In this document: positions 16,122 through 25,646 of the stretch, in pieces
Layout of the letters: every line of letters starts with the position of its first letter
How positions within the stretch are numbered: position 1 is the first letter of the stretch
Assembly (NCBI GenBank): GCA_937942165.1
Contig: CALDFW010000070.1
Location: 1 to 44,200, forward strand
Length of the DNA: 44,200 nucleotides
Direction of reading: 5' to 3'
From: an uncultured bacterium
GTDB lineage: Bacteria > Latescibacterota > UBA2968 > UBA8231
Notes under the pieces: model-generated
Told to the model about the DNA's origin: nothing
The model's input: only the letters and a program-made list of their open reading frames with translations
The model's database searches: none
Made by a program: the position numbers and the translations under genes

Positions 16122-17398
16122 TCTACTCTAATTGTGGCGTCGCGCTCCGGGCCTACGGAGACAATTGAAGCCGGGGCGTGGCTGAGATCGGCGATTCGAT
16201 CTACATAGGCGCGTGCCTTGGCCGGTAAGTCTTCGTAGCGCCGAATTTCGTGCGTGGGCTCTTGCCAGCCTTCGAACTCTTCATAGATGGGCTTGCACTT
16301 TTCTAAGACGCGCGGATCCGAAGGGAATTGTTGTAGCGTTTGACCTTCGCACTCATATGCTACGCAGACCTTGAGGTTGCCCAGCGTATCTAGCGTATCC
16401 AAGCGGGTCAGGGCGATGCTCGTCAGGCCATTGATGCGGGTTGCTGCTCGCACGATGGGTCCGTCAAACCAGCCGCAGCGTCGTGGACGCCCCGTAGTTG
16501 CACCGAATTCATTGCCCAACTGCCGCAGATGGTCGCCTTCATCGCCTAGCATCTCTGTCGGAAAAGGTCCGTTGCCCACGCGCGTGGTATAGGCTTTGGT
16601 AACGCCTATTACTTCGTCGATGCGGGTCGGTCCAACGCCGCTTCCCGTGCAGGCTGCACCGGCTGTGGTATTAGAGGAGGTCACATAGGGATACGTCCCG
16701 TGATCGACGTCGAGCAGCGTGCCCTGAGCGCCTTCAAACAGCACATTACGTCCTTTGTCTATTTCCTCATTTATGTAGAGTGAAATGTCGCGCACGTAGG
16801 GACGCATGCGCTCTCCGTAGGCGATATAGTCGTCGATGATGGCGGATTCATCGAGCTCTTCTGCACCGTAAATTTTGTTTAGAATTTCGTTTTTAGCGCG
16901 GATAGCTGACCGCAGCTTTTCACCCAGCGTGTTGGGGTCGAGTAGGTCCATAACGCGCACGCCAAACGTGCGTTCGACCTTGTCTCGATAGGCGGGCCCG
17001 ATGCCGCGCCCCGTCGTGCCGATCGTCACGCCTGTTTTGCTCTCTTCTCCAGCCTTGTCGAGGGCCTTGTGGTACGGCATGACTAAGTGTGCGCTTTGAC
17101 TGATAAAAAGTCGCCCCTCACAGGAAAAGCCCTTCTCGCCCAGTTCGGCGATTTCGCCGAGCAGTGCTTCGGGGTCAACGACTACGCCGTTCCCAACGAC
17201 ACAGGCTTTTTCTTCGTGCATGATTCCAGATGGAATCATGTGAAATACGAACTCCGTATCGTCGACTTTAACCGTATGGCCAGCGTTGGCTCCGCCCTGA
17301 TAGCGGACCACGATATCGGCTTCCAACGTCAGGTAATCAACTATTTTTGCCTTGCCTTCATCGCCCCATTGGGCGCCCAATGCAATTTTTGTTGGCAT
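16118..17398 (-). CDS. purA: Adenylosuccinate synthetase
   Basis: A full-length 426-residue enzyme that makes adenylosuccinate from IMP, aspartate and GTP, the first committed step to AMP. The N-terminal QWGDEGKAKIVD loop holds the catalytic Asp13 region, GGANAGHTV holds the catalytic His, and TTGRGIGPAYRDKVER is the IMP-binding segment. VTSSNTTAGAACTGSGVGP and TRIGRPRR-type regions follow. The usual G-K-G-K of the first loop reads G-K-A-K here, a mild variation. ATG at 17398 has AAGGA upstream. It follows serA by 14 bases and is the last gene of the run that begins with tig. Confidence 0.97.
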   Translation of the reverse strand: MPTKIALGAQWGDEGKAKIVDYLTLEADIVVRYQGGANAGHTVKVDDTEFVFHMIPSGIMHEEKACVVGNGVVVDPEALLGEIAELGEKGFSCEGRLFISQSAHLVMPYHKALDKAGEESKTGVTIGTTGRGIGPAYRDKVERTFGVRVMDLLDPNTLGEKLRSAIRAKNEILNKIYGAEELDESAIIDDYIAYGERMRPYVRDISLYINEEIDKGRNVLFEGAQGTLLDVDHGTYPYVTSSNTTAGAACTGSGVGPTRIDEVIGVTKAYTTRVGNGPFPTEMLGDEGDHLRQLGNEFGATTGRPRRCGWFDGPIVRAATRINGLTSIALTRLDTLDTLGNLKVCVAYECEGQTLQQFPSDPRVLEKCKPIYEEFEGWQEPTHEIRRYEDLPAKARAYVDRIADLSHAPASIVSVGPERDATIRVD

Positions 17399-17412
17399 AT
17401 TGGTTTGTCCTT

Positions 17413-18990
17413 TTATAGGCTGGCGCTCTTGGCCCAGGAAATGTAGTCGCGCGAGCGCACGTCGTCGAGCACTGTTTGGGGAATGGGCCCATCGACATTG
17501 AGAACGGTCAGCGCGCTGCCGCCGACTTCGTGGCGACCGCAGGACATCTGAGCGATATTGATCTCGTGGTCGCCCATTGCCGTGCCGATATGACCAATAA
17601 TTCCGGGTATATCTCTGTTGACATAAAATAGCATGTGACCTTGCGGCACAGCGTCAAACGTGTATCCGTCAAGGCGGACCAAGCGTGGATCGCTTTTCCC
17701 AAAGAGCGTGCCAGCGAGTAAACGTCGCTCTTTATCCGTCTGGTAGACGACTGTAATCAGTGCGGCATAGTCTTCGTGTTCGCTGCTGCGCAACTCGTCG
17801 ACGTGCACGCCCCGCTCTTGCGCAAAGACGGGGGCGTTAACCGCGTTGACGGGTTGACCCGTAACGCTTGACATGATCCCTTGTAAAACGGCAGAAGTCA
17901 TGACTGACGTCGGGTACGTTACGTCGCCGTGGTACTCGACCGTTACGCGCTCTAGACGTCCCTCACTGAGCTGGGCCTGTAGTTTACCCAAACGCTCAGC
18001 CAGCTCCAAGTAGGGCCGCATCTTGGCATAGATCTCAGGTTCGACGGACGGTGCATTGATTGCATTGCGAATAACGCGGCCCATCAGCACGTCGCCGACC
18101 TGTCCGGCGACCTGTAGCGCGACGCTTTCTTGGGCCTCCACCGTTGAGGCGCCCAGATGTGGTGTGCAGATAACGCGATCGTGTGCCAGCAGTTGGCTGC
18201 CCGTCGGTGGCTCTTCTTCAAAGACGTCGAGCGCCGCTCCTGCTACCTGTCCCGACTCGAGGTTCTTCAGTAAAGCGGCTTCGTCTATAATGCCTCCGCG
18301 CGCGCAGTTGATCAGAAAAACACCTTGTTTACAGGACGCCATTTGCGCATCCGATATCATGTGGCGCGTTTGTTCTAAGAGAGGTAGATGAACGGTGATA
18401 AAATCTGCCGCTGCGTAAATTTCTTCCGGTTCGGACAGCTGCGCGCCAAAAGTTTCGGCTACCTCGCTAGAAACGATGGGATCGTAGGCCATCACCTTCA
18501 TACCAAAGGCGTTCGCTCGCAGGGCGACTTCGCTGCCGACTTTCCCCAGGCCGAGTATTCCAATGGTTTTTCCGCGCAGTTCAACGCCCGTTAGTTGGCT
18601 ACGTTCCCAACGCCCGTCTTTTAGTGAGGCCGTGCCTTGAGGAATGTTGCGCGCTAGTGACATGATCATGGCGAAAGAGTGTTCTGCAGTAGAGACGGAA
18701 TTGCCCCCGGGAGTGTTCATGACGATAACACCCCCGCGCGTAGCTGCAGCTGTGTCTATATTGTCCACGCCTGCTCCGGCACGTCCGACAACCTTGAGCC
18801 TGTGAGCTGCCTCTAGGACGGGGGACGTCACTTGCGTTCCGCTGCGCACGATGAGTGCGTCGTATTCACCGATGATGTCGATGAGGCCCGCCTCGTCTAA
18901 TCCCGTTTGGACATCGACCTCAACACCGGGATTTTCTTGCAGGATCTCAACGCAGCGAGCATCCATTTTATCGCTTATTAACACTTTCAC
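17413..18990 (-). CDS. serA: D-3-phosphoglycerate dehydrogenase, long ACT-domain form
   Basis: This 525-residue SerA starts with GTG at 18990. It has a substrate/NAD-binding pair (GLGKVGSEVALRANAFGMKVMAYDP; NCARGGIIDEAALLKN with the catalytic Arg; Glu region EEEPPTGSQLL; HLGASTVEAQ with the catalytic His). After this come an intervening allosteric-substrate-binding-type domain (about 320-450) and a C-terminal ACT domain with DIPGIIGHIGTAMGDHEINIAQM. It oxidises 3-phosphoglycerate for serine synthesis. The C-terminal ACT domain suggests serine feedback, as in the long bacterial type. It sits between engB (19-base gap) and purA (14-base gap), so it is part of the run. Confidence 0.97.
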   Translation of the reverse strand: MKVLISDKMDARCVEILQENPGVEVDVQTGLDEAGLIDIIGEYDALIVRSGTQVTSPVLEAAHRLKVVGRAGAGVDNIDTAAATRGGVIVMNTPGGNSVSTAEHSFAMIMSLARNIPQGTASLKDGRWERSQLTGVELRGKTIGILGLGKVGSEVALRANAFGMKVMAYDPIVSSEVAETFGAQLSEPEEIYAAADFITVHLPLLEQTRHMISDAQMASCKQGVFLINCARGGIIDEAALLKNLESGQVAGAALDVFEEEPPTGSQLLAHDRVICTPHLGASTVEAQESVALQVAGQVGDVLMGRVIRNAINAPSVEPEIYAKMRPYLELAERLGKLQAQLSEGRLERVTVEYHGDVTYPTSVMTSAVLQGIMSSVTGQPVNAVNAPVFAQERGVHVDELRSSEHEDYAALITVVYQTDKERRLLAGTLFGKSDPRLVRLDGYTFDAVPQGHMLFYVNRDIPGIIGHIGTAMGDHEINIAQMSCGRHEVGGSALTVLNVDGPIPQTVLDDVRSRDYISWAKSASL

Positions 18991-19009
18991 AAATACGGTC
19001 CTCTACATT

Positions 19010-19603
19010 TTAATCGACGTCACCCCGCAGGGTATCTTCTATCCATTCTACGATATCATCTCTTCCCTGACCGCTCACGGCAGAAAAGGGAACAAAAGAA
19101 ATACCGGCGAGTGTCCCTTCGGACTCTAGCCGGTCAAAAAGTCCTTTTTGCTTGTTGCGAGAGAGTTTGTCCGCCTTGGTGAATACAAGTAAAAAAGGCG
19201 TATTAACTCCTTTGAGCCAGTCAATCATTATGCGATCCGATTCGGTTGGACCGTGACGCATGTCGATTAACTGTAGCACCGCGCGCAGGGGTTCGCGTTT
19301 CTCAACGTACCCTTGAACCATGCGCCCCAACTTCTCGCGTAAGCCAACGCCGCCCTGAACAAAGCCGTAGCCAGGTAGGTCTACAAAGTAGAAGTCGCCG
19401 TTTATCCAGTAGTAGTTTAGCTGCTGCGTTTTTCCCGGAGTCGACGAAGTGCGCGCCAGCTTTTTACGCTGTACGAGACGATTTATGAGCGATGACTTGC
19501 CGACATTAGAGCGACCCGAAAAGGCGATTTCAGGTTGGCCATTGGTTGGTAAGTCCGCAGCGCGTACGGCGCCAATCGTAAATTCAGCAGAGCGAAATAG
19601 CAT
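19010..19603 (-). CDS. engB: Ribosome biogenesis GTPase EngB/YsxC
   Basis: I place the start at the ATG at 19603 (197 residues, MLFRSAEFTIG), 13 bases after the clpX stop; an in-frame start at 19645 would overlap clpX by 29 bases with a non-conserved leader. GTPase motifs are G1 GRSNVGKSS, G2 TSSTPGKTQ, G3 DLPGYGF and G4 TKAD, with G5-like SAVSGQG. EngB acts in 50S subunit assembly. In many Firmicutes ysxC follows lon; here it directly follows clpX, so lon is absent from this neighbourhood. Confidence 0.95.
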   Translation of the reverse strand: MLFRSAEFTIGAVRAADLPTNGQPEIAFSGRSNVGKSSLINRLVQRKKLARTSSTPGKTQQLNYYWINGDFYFVDLPGYGFVQGGVGLREKLGRMVQGYVEKREPLRAVLQLIDMRHGPTESDRIMIDWLKGVNTPFLLVFTKADKLSRNKQKGLFDRLESEGTLAGISFVPFSAVSGQGRDDIVEWIEDTLRGDVD

Positions 19604-19616
19604 CCCAAAGTGCAGT

Positions 19617-20870
19617 TCAAGCGCGCTTGAGCTGCATCTCCTCATCGTCTTCGTGGTCGAACTGGTCGATACCTTTCTCTATCATCTCGGCCGTAACTTG
19701 CAGCGATTTCACGTCGGTTTGTGAGGGTAGATCAAACATGATGTCCATCATGGCCTGTTCCAATACCGAGCGCAAACCCCGCGCGCCCGTTCCTTTGCTG
19801 ACGGTTAAGGCGACAATTTTACGCAGCGCTTCTTCGGTAAATTCGACCTCAATATCGTCCATTTCGAAGAGCTTTTTGGACTGTTTTATGATGGCGTCGC
19901 GCGGTTCGACTAGGATGCGCAGCAGGTCTTCCTCTCCGAGCGAGTCCATCGTCGTGATGACGGGCACGCGTCCTACAAACTCGGGAATCATACCGTACGA
20001 GAGTAGGTCTTCGGGTTGGACTTGAGCAAGCAGCTGGCTGGCGTCGTCTTCGATGCGTTCTTCGGGGGTCGCGCCAAAGCCCATGGTGCGCTCGCCGACT
20101 CGTTGGCTGATGACTTTGTCCAAGCCTTCAAAAGCGCCGCCGCATATAAACAGTATGTTGCTTGTATCCATTTGAATCATGGGCTGCTCGGGATGCTTAC
20201 GGCCTCCCTTGGGAGGAATATTCGCCGTAGTGCCCTCGAGGATTTTTAGCAGTGCCTGTTGGACACCTTCTCCCGAGACGTCTCTGCTGACGGCAGGTGC
20301 GGCGCTTTTGCGCGCCACTTTGTCTACTTCGTCCAAGTAGAGAATACCCTTCTCCGCGCGGGCGACGTCGTAATCGCATGCCTGAAGCAAGCCGACGAGA
20401 ATATTCTCTACGTCCTCACCTACGTAGCCAGCCTCGGTCAATATCGTCGCATCCGCAATGGAAAAGGGGACCTGTAAAATCTTTGCCAGCGTTTTTGCCA
20501 GCTCTGTCTTACCCGTTCCCGTTGGCCCGATTAGCATGACGTTACTCTTCTCGAGTTCAACGTCGTCGAGCTCAACGTCGCTACGGACGCGCTTGTAGTG
20601 GTTGTACACCGCTACAGACAGTATCTTTTTGGCGCGCTCTTGGGCGATAACGTATTCGTCTAGAAAGTCTTTTATCTGATTGGGTTTTGGGATATTGTCA
20701 TTTTCCCAAGTGAGGGTTTCCTTTTTCTCTTCGACCAGTACCTCATTACACAACTTGACGCACTCGTTGCATATGTGCACCGAGGGCCCCGTTATGATCT
20801 TCTCTACTTGGTTGTGGCTGCGTCCGCAGAAGGAACAGCGCGGATCACCTTTTGTTGGCCGTCTACGCAA
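19617..20870 (-). CDS. clpX: ATP-dependent Clp protease unfoldase ClpX
   Basis: A 417-residue AAA+ unfoldase that feeds ClpP. The N-terminal zinc-binding domain has Cys12, Cys15, Cys34 and Cys37. Walker A is GPTGTGKT (115-122), Walker B is LYLDEVDK, the pore loop is GYVG (148-151), and the RKH loop is GGRKHPEQ. The ClpP-docking IGF tripeptide reads MGF (263-265) in [12 protein letters not shown], a variant of the usual IGF or LGF. The remaining C-terminal AAA+ subdomain is complete, with [22 protein letters not shown]. It lies 28 bases after clpP, so the two are made together. Confidence 0.98.
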   Translation of the reverse strand: MRRRPTKGDPRCSFCGRSHNQVEKIITGPSVHICNECVKLCNEVLVEEKKETLTWENDNIPKPNQIKDFLDEYVIAQERAKKILSVAVYNHYKRVRSDVELDDVELEKSNVMLIGPTGTGKTELAKTLAKILQVPFSIADATILTEAGYVGEDVENILVGLLQACDYDVARAEKGILYLDEVDKVARKSAAPAVSRDVSGEGVQQALLKILEGTTANIPPKGGRKHPEQPMIQMDTSNILFICGGAFEGLDKVISQRVGERTMGFGATPEERIEDDASQLLAQVQPEDLLSYGMIPEFVGRVPVITTMDSLGEEDLLRILVEPRDAIIKQSKKLFEMDDIEVEFTEEALRKIVALTVSKGTGARGLRSVLEQAMMDIMFDLPSQTDVKSLQVTAEMIEKGIDQFDHEDDEEMQLKRA

Positions 20871-20898
20871 GGAATATACTCCTCAGAAAGTACTCTAT

Positions 20899-21510
20899 CT
20901 AACTGCTAACTTCGGCTGTTGAAGCGACGTTTGATGAAGAGATTATCTCATCAATTACGCCAAACTCCGCGGCTTCATCGGCCGTCATAAAAAAGTCGCG
21001 TTCGGTGTCGCGGGCAATGCGTTCGAGCGGCTGTCCTGTGCATTCGACTAGGACGGCGTTAATCTGCTCGCGCATCTTGATAATTTCTCGTGCGTGAATC
21101 TCCATATCCGACGCCTGCCCTGTGATGCCGCCCATGGGTTGGTGAAGCATCACGCGTGCGTTGGGCAAGGCCTGACGTTTGCCTTTAGCTCCACCGGCCA
21201 GCAGCACTGCGCCCATGCTTGAAGCCTGTCCAATACAAATGGTTGCAACATCGGCAGGTATATACTGCATGGTGTCGTAAATGGCCATCCCAGCCGTAAT
21301 GATGCCGCCCGGCGTATTCAGATAGAGGGCTATGTCTTTTTTGGGATCTTCCGAAGCCAAAAAGAGCATCTGTGCTATGATCAGGTTGGCGATTTGATCG
21401 TTTATGGGGGTACCCACAAAGATGATGCGATCCTTGAGCAGACGCGAGTATATATCGTAGGAACGCTCGCCGCGTCCCGTCTGCTCTATAACCATGGGTA
21501 TCAGAGACAT
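20899..21510 (-). CDS. clpP: ATP-dependent Clp protease proteolytic subunit ClpP
   Basis: A 203-residue serine protease subunit with a complete triad: Ser98 in [14 protein letters not shown], His123 in MLHQPMGG and Asp172 in DTERDFFM. The N-terminal [12 protein letters not shown] and the NTPGG oxyanion-region loop are normal for the family. It assembles as a double heptamer and degrades unfolded proteins supplied by ClpX. The start ATG at 21510 has AAGGAG upstream. The gap to tig is 26 bases. The length equals that of usual ClpP proteins. Confidence 0.98.
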   Translation of the reverse strand: MSLIPMVIEQTGRGERSYDIYSRLLKDRIIFVGTPINDQIANLIIAQMLFLASEDPKKDIALYLNTPGGIITAGMAIYDTMQYIPADVATICIGQASSMGAVLLAGGAKGKRQALPNARVMLHQPMGGITGQASDMEIHAREIIKMREQINAVLVECTGQPLERIARDTERDFFMTADEAAEFGVIDEIISSSNVASTAEVSS

Positions 21511-21536
21511 ATTGCTCCTTATCGTCGTTGACGGCG

Positions 21537-22805
21537 CTATACTTTTTCTTCGGTTACCTTCGCTTTTTCGCCGAGGAGTGCAAAGACCTTGTCTTCTTCC
21601 AGTTCGCGGCGCAAATCGTCCGCACGGCCGCTGCGCTTCACATCTTCTACTTTGACGCCCGCAGCACTGGCTCTGTCTTCCAAATGTGCTTCGAACTCCT
21701 CGTCGCTCACGGAAATATCCGCCTTTTTGCGCACCGCTTCTGTTAGCAGATAGCTCTTAAGACGGCGCACGGCATTTTCGCGCTCTTCTTCGCTGGGTTC
21801 GTGGTCGTGGTCATGGTCGTGATCATGACTGTGGTCGTGATTTTGATTTTGTTGACGCATGGACTGAAGGTAGTTTTCTACCATGCTGTCGGGTAATTCA
21901 AAGGCGTTTTTCTCGATCAGCTGACCGACCAACTCGCTGCGTTCGCGCTGCTTGCTCATATAGTCCCAGCGTCCTACAACTTGCTCCTTAATGTTGTTGC
22001 GCAGGTCTTCCAGCGTCTGGAACTGCTCGCCGAGATCTTTGGCAAACTCATCATCTAACTCAGGCAATGTGCGTTCGCGCACTTCGCGCGCCTTCACCTC
22101 GAAATGCTCGGTTTTACCGGCGAGTTCTTCGTTGGGTAAGTCTTCGCGATAGGCAAATTGAACCTTGCGTTCTTCGCCTGGGTTTATGCCAACGAGAGCC
22201 TCTTCAAACTCTGGGCTGGGCGCGTTCTCATCGCCGATGAGAAAGTGACGTTCTTCAAATTTTTCGCCCTCTACCGGTGCGCCCTCCTCGTCGAGTCGCT
22301 GAAGGTCGGCAATCAGCACATCGCCCTTTTCTAAGGGGCGCTCAACCGCTCGCTCCGCGGCTTGGCGGTTTTGCAGCTCGCTGAGTTGGCTGTCGATTTC
22401 ATCGTCCGTCACTTCGTGCACCATGCGAGTAATCTCGAGTCCTTCGTACGTTTCCAACTCAATCTCGGGCCAAATATCCAGAGTTGCCGTGAACGTGAGC
22501 GCAGCACCGGGTTCATGATCTAACTTGGAGATCTGCGGCGGTGCCGCAGGAACCAAGCCGGCCTCTCGAGTGGCTTCCTCGAGGAAGGTCGGCAGCATGT
22601 CGCTGATAACCTCGCTGCGAATGGATGCGCCATAGCGCGAGATGATAAGGCGCAGAGGTACCTTGCCCTTGCGGAAACCGGGTATCTCGACGCGTTTCTG
22701 ATAGGTGCGATAGGCCCGATTGAGCTCTTTTTCTATTCGGTCGGCTTCAATCTCGACTTCTAGCTCACGGCCCCACTGGCTCTTCTCTACGACATTGGTC
22801 TTCAC
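21537..22805 (-). CDS. tig: Trigger factor with His/Asp-rich insertion
   Basis: This 422-residue ribosome-associated chaperone starts with GTG at 22805 (AAGG about 10 bases upstream). The ribosome-binding signature GFRKGKVP is at 43-50. The region around 160-240 corresponds to the FKBP-type PPIase domain ([11 protein letters not shown] ... [19 protein letters not shown]), and the rest is the helical C-terminal domain. Residues 323-335 form an unusual His/Asp tract of alternating His and Asp between two helical parts, just before [15 protein letters not shown]. Such a tract can bind Zn, Ni or Cu ions. The gene is the first of a run with clpP and clpX, an arrangement familiar from other bacteria. 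Confidence 0.95.
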   Translation of the reverse strand: MKTNVVEKSQWGRELEVEIEADRIEKELNRAYRTYQKRVEIPGFRKGKVPLRLIISRYGASIRSEVISDMLPTFLEEATREAGLVPAAPPQISKLDHEPGAALTFTATLDIWPEIELETYEGLEITRMVHEVTDDEIDSQLSELQNRQAAERAVERPLEKGDVLIADLQRLDEEGAPVEGEKFEERHFLIGDENAPSPEFEEALVGINPGEERKVQFAYREDLPNEELAGKTEHFEVKAREVRERTLPELDDEFAKDLGEQFQTLEDLRNNIKEQVVGRWDYMSKQRERSELVGQLIEKNAFELPDSMVENYLQSMRQQNQNHDHSHDHDHDHDHEPSEEERENAVRRLKSYLLTEAVRKKADISVSDEEFEAHLEDRASAAGVKVEDVKRSGRADDLRRELEEDKVFALLGEKAKVTEEKV

Positions 22806-22839
22806 GTGCTTAAGCCTTGCAAGAATTGTGAAACAGAAA

Positions 22840-22874
22840 GCGCGCGCCGCCCGACAGATGCGGACGGCGCGGCG
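22840..22874 (-). terminator. GC-rich hairpin between tRNA-Leu and tig
   Basis: GCGCCGCGCCGTCCG and CGGGCGGCGCGCGC pair imperfectly around CATCTGT on the minus strand, followed by CTTTCTGTTTC. It could be a terminator or processing site after the tRNA, or leader structure for tig. The T-run is interrupted. Confidence 0.45.
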
Positions 22875-22894
22875 CTCAGTAGTTGCTCTTTATA

Positions 22895-22981
22895 TGGTGC
22901 GAAAGGGGGGACTCGAACCCCCACGCCCTCTCGGGCACTAGATCCTAAATCTAGCGCGTATACCAATTTCGCCACTTTCGC
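22895..22981 (-). tRNA. tRNA-Leu(UAG)
   Basis: Read on the minus strand, this has a 7-base acceptor stem (GCGAAAG with CTTTCGC) followed by discriminator A and an encoded CCA. There is a D arm with ATTGGTAT. The anticodon stem is CTAGA/TCTAG with loop TTTAGGA, giving anticodon UAG. The variable arm is long (TGCCCGAGAGGGCGT), typical of class II Leu tRNAs, and the T arm contains GGTTCGAGTCC. It reads CTA and perhaps other CTN leucine codons. It sits between tig and glyS, downstream of a good promoter. Confidence 0.96.
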
Positions 22982-23028
22982 ATTACACGTCCATTACGCG
23001 GGACTATGCCCGGTTTTGAACCATCATA

Positions 23029-23056
23029 ATAATATAGTATTTCGCTCTATAAGCAA
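23029..23056 (-). promoter_or_regulatory. Sigma-70-like promoter for tRNA-Leu (and perhaps tig operon)
   Basis: On the minus strand TTGCTT (23056-23051) is followed after 16 bases by TATTAT (23034-23029), about 48 bases before the tRNA 5' end. The hexamers and spacing fit a sigma-70 promoter. Confidence 0.55.
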
Positions 23057-23061
23057 GGTTA

Positions 23062-24432
23062 TCAGACGGCTTCCCAAGCATCCATAGATTTATCGAGATG
23101 CGTGCGCAATTCGGCAATGGGCACGCGCTGCTGCTCCATGGAATCGCGGTCGCGCACAGTTACGGTATCGTTTTCTAGCGTTTCAGAATCGACGGTGATA
23201 CAAAAAGGAGTGCCCACCTCATCCATGCGGCGATAGCGTCTGCCCACAGCGCCGCCCTCGTCGTATTCGACGCGGAAGTGTTTGCGTAAATCTTCGGTGA
23301 TCGTGCGGGCGATCTCTGGCATGCCGTCGCGTTTGACCAACGGCAGAATCGCGGCTTTGATGGGTGCCATACGGGGATGGAAGCGCATGACAACGCGCGT
23401 GTCCCCTTTAACTTCTTCCTCGTGGTACGCGTTGACCAGGCATGCCATGGTTGTGCGACTGGCTCCGATCGAAGTCTCTATCACGTAGGGAACAAATTTT
23501 TCCCGACTCTCTTCGTCGAAATACTGCAGCTTCTTGCCGGAGTACTGTTCGTGCTGTGATAGGTCAAAGTTTGAGCGATTGTGTATGCCTTCAATTTCGC
23601 CGGGACCGAAGGGGAATTCATACTGAATATCGAAGGCCGCGCTGGCGTAGTGGGCCAATTCATCGCCCTGATGTTCGTGCCAGCTCAGCTTTCTCTCGGG
23701 TAAACCAATATTGCGGAACCAGTTCCAACGTTCCTCGCGCCAATATTCAAAATGGTCGTCTTGGGTGCCCGGGGCGACAAAGTACTGCATTTCCATCTGT
23801 TCAAATTCACGGGTGCGGAAGAGGAAATTCTTAGTCGTTATTTCATTGCGGAACGCCTTGCCGATTTGTGCAATGCCAAAGGGAAGTTTCTGTCGCATCG
23901 CCGACTGGACGTTTAGGTAATTGACAAAGATGCCCTGAGCCGTTTCCGGTCGCAGAAATATCCGTGCACTATCGTCTTCTAAGGGACCGACAAATGTTTT
24001 AAACATTAGGTTGAACTGACGTGCTTCGCTCAGTTCGTTGCCCTTGGGGCTCTTTAGGTCAACCTCAATTGCTTTGGCCATCATGGCTTCCATGCCGAGG
24101 CCAGTTACGTCAACGCCGTTCTCCTCCAAAAGCTGGTCGAGTCGGTAGCGTTCGTTGGTTTTTTTGTCTTCCACCATGGGATCGCTGAAGCCGGCTACGT
24201 GGCCCGATGCTTCCCAGACTTTGGCGTGCATCAGAATGCTTGCATCGAGTCCCTCGACATCTTCTCGATAGGTCATTGCTCGCCACCAAGCATCTTTGAC
24301 GTTTTTCAGCAGTTCGACGCCGAGCGGGCCGTAGTCCCAGCATCCGTTAAGTCCGCCGTAAATTTCTGAGCTCTGAAAGACGAACCCCTTGCGTTTACAC
24401 AGGGATACCAGCTTTTCCATTACGTCAGCCAT
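23062..24432 (-). CDS. glyS: Glycyl-tRNA synthetase, single-chain (alpha2) type
   Basis: A 456-residue class II synthetase, homodimeric type rather than the GlyQ/GlyS alpha2beta2 type. Motifs: N-terminal VFQSSEIYGGLNGCWDYGPLG; motif 2-type FRNEITTKNFLFRTREFEQMEMQYF; motif 3 SIGASRTTMACL; a C-terminal anticodon-binding domain. The ATG at 24432 has AAAGGAG 7 bases upstream. It charges tRNA-Gly with glycine. Insertions between motifs 1 and 2 are as in bacterial members. It follows recO by 71 bases and could be transcribed with the pro/his run or separately. Confidence 0.96.
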   Translation of the reverse strand: MADVMEKLVSLCKRKGFVFQSSEIYGGLNGCWDYGPLGVELLKNVKDAWWRAMTYREDVEGLDASILMHAKVWEASGHVAGFSDPMVEDKKTNERYRLDQLLEENGVDVTGLGMEAMMAKAIEVDLKSPKGNELSEARQFNLMFKTFVGPLEDDSARIFLRPETAQGIFVNYLNVQSAMRQKLPFGIAQIGKAFRNEITTKNFLFRTREFEQMEMQYFVAPGTQDDHFEYWREERWNWFRNIGLPERKLSWHEHQGDELAHYASAAFDIQYEFPFGPGEIEGIHNRSNFDLSQHEQYSGKKLQYFDEESREKFVPYVIETSIGASRTTMACLVNAYHEEEVKGDTRVVMRFHPRMAPIKAAILPLVKRDGMPEIARTITEDLRKHFRVEYDEGGAVGRRYRRMDEVGTPFCITVDSETLENDTVTVRDRDSMEQQRVPIAELRTHLDKSMDAWEAV

Positions 24433-24503
24433 TCTCTATCTCCTTTAGGGCCTGCCGAGCGCCGTGCGCTGCGACAAGTAGATCTCAGTAGATTGTATTT
24501 GTT

Positions 24504-25289
24504 CTAAGTTTTCAGCGCCGATTGATCTCGACGCAAAGATTCGAGAAAATGCAGGGATCGCAAACTGCCTCGACCGCTGCCGTGGTAGTCAAAAAATGTA
24601 TTGAGCGCCGTGCGAATTTCACCGCGCCGCTGCGGTGCGGGTGGAAGGGACGCTTTGCTATAGGTGCGCAGAGACTGCAGGCGAGTGAGGAATGTTAAGC
24701 TTTCCCTCGGTATGCGCATTCCCACGCCTTGCCCGCAGGCAGCGCATAGGCTACCGCCCTGAGCTGGACTAAACCACAGCCAGGAATCCGTTAGGTCTCG
24801 GCGGCATCCAACGCACTGCTGTAGTTCCGGGCTGTAGCCCAATGCATCGAGTACGCGTAGCTGATAGTACCAAAAGAGGGACTCCACCTGATCGACTTCA
24901 ACTTCGATCAATCCGTCTAATACGCCGCGCAAGCACGCGTAGAGGCGTTCATTCGGTTCACCCTCTATCGTCAATCCCTCAATTAATTCAAGTGCAGCAT
25001 TGGCCAGTGAGAACCGCTCTAAGTCACTCCCGAGAGACGGCGGAGGGTGTAAAAGGTGGCATTCGCTTAGCGTCTGGAGATCACGCGTGTCGCGCACATA
25101 GCACACGACGTGGACTTCGGCCATTAGATCTAATCCAGAGCCGAATTTACTCTTAACGCGTCGCGCGCCCTTGGCCGTGACCTTTAGCTTGCCAACGTCT
25201 TCTGTGAAGAGCGTGGCCATGCGGCTGGTCTCACCCATGCGCCGGCTGCGGAGAACGATGGCCTTCGTTTTGATAATGGTGCGCGGCAC
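24504..25289 (-). CDS. recO: DNA repair protein RecO
   Basis: I choose GTG at 25289 (261 residues, starting VPRTIIKTKAIVL), one base after the ftsB stop and with GAGG upstream; the longer frame adds a basic leader that lies in ftsB. The N-terminal OB fold (TKAIVLRSRRMGETSRMATLFT) and GKLKVTAKGARRVKSKFG are typical. A four-Cys zinc finger follows (CVGCRRDL and CAACGQG), then a helical C-terminal domain. RecO binds single-stranded DNA and SSB and works with RecR to load RecA. It is the sixth gene of a compact run from proC. Confidence 0.92.
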   Translation of the reverse strand: MPRTIIKTKAIVLRSRRMGETSRMATLFTEDVGKLKVTAKGARRVKSKFGSGLDLMAEVHVVCYVRDTRDLQTLSECHLLHPPPSLGSDLERFSLANAALELIEGLTIEGEPNERLYACLRGVLDGLIEVEVDQVESLFWYYQLRVLDALGYSPELQQCVGCRRDLTDSWLWFSPAQGGSLCAACGQGVGMRIPRESLTFLTRLQSLRTYSKASLPPAPQRRGEIRTALNTFFDYHGSGRGSLRSLHFLESLRRDQSALKT

Positions 25290-25290
25290 G

Positions 25291-25623
25291 CTATGGGGCC
25301 TCGGCCGACGGCAGCGCGTATACGCGTTCACCTTTCTTACTCATCCCGTATTCTTCCCGTGCGACCTTCTCGACGTATCCCATGTCATTTTCCAGGCGCC
25401 AGAGCATGTTTTTAAGACTGTCGCGCTCTGCCTGTAAGTGTGCCACCTGCGCCTGTAAATCTTCCACTGCCCGTCGTTTTTCTCCCATGGTCCAAAGTGC
25501 GCGATTTCCCAAGGCGATATAGGCGACGAGTCCCACGATGAGCGCGATACCAAATTGTCGCCAGCGAGAAGGCGCCACGGCGACTGGTGCGAGACGTTTT
25601 TTTCTTGTGAGTTTAGGGCTCAT
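25291..25623 (-). CDS. ftsB: FtsB/DivIC-family septum formation protein
   Basis: This 110-residue protein has a basic cytoplasmic N-terminus, one transmembrane segment (FGIALIVGLVAYIALGNRAL, about 24-43), a coiled coil (EKRRAVEDLQAQVAHLQAERDSLKNML) and the conserved MGYVEKVAREEYGMSKKGERVY segment. It is the bitopic partner of FtsL and FtsQ in division. FtsB and DivIC cannot be told apart by length here. It starts 23 bases after proB and is followed immediately by recO. Confidence 0.88.
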   Translation of the reverse strand: MSPKLTRKKRLAPVAVAPSRWRQFGIALIVGLVAYIALGNRALWTMGEKRRAVEDLQAQVAHLQAERDSLKNMLWRLENDMGYVEKVAREEYGMSKKGERVYALPSAEAP

Positions 25624-25646
25624 CTACTATGCTCGGCTCGATCTGG

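Noticed and set aside
21801-21839. His/Asp tract as a tag or assembly artefact
   Set aside because: The codons vary (CAC and CAT, GAC and GAT) and the frame continues into conserved trigger-factor sequence, so it looks natural.
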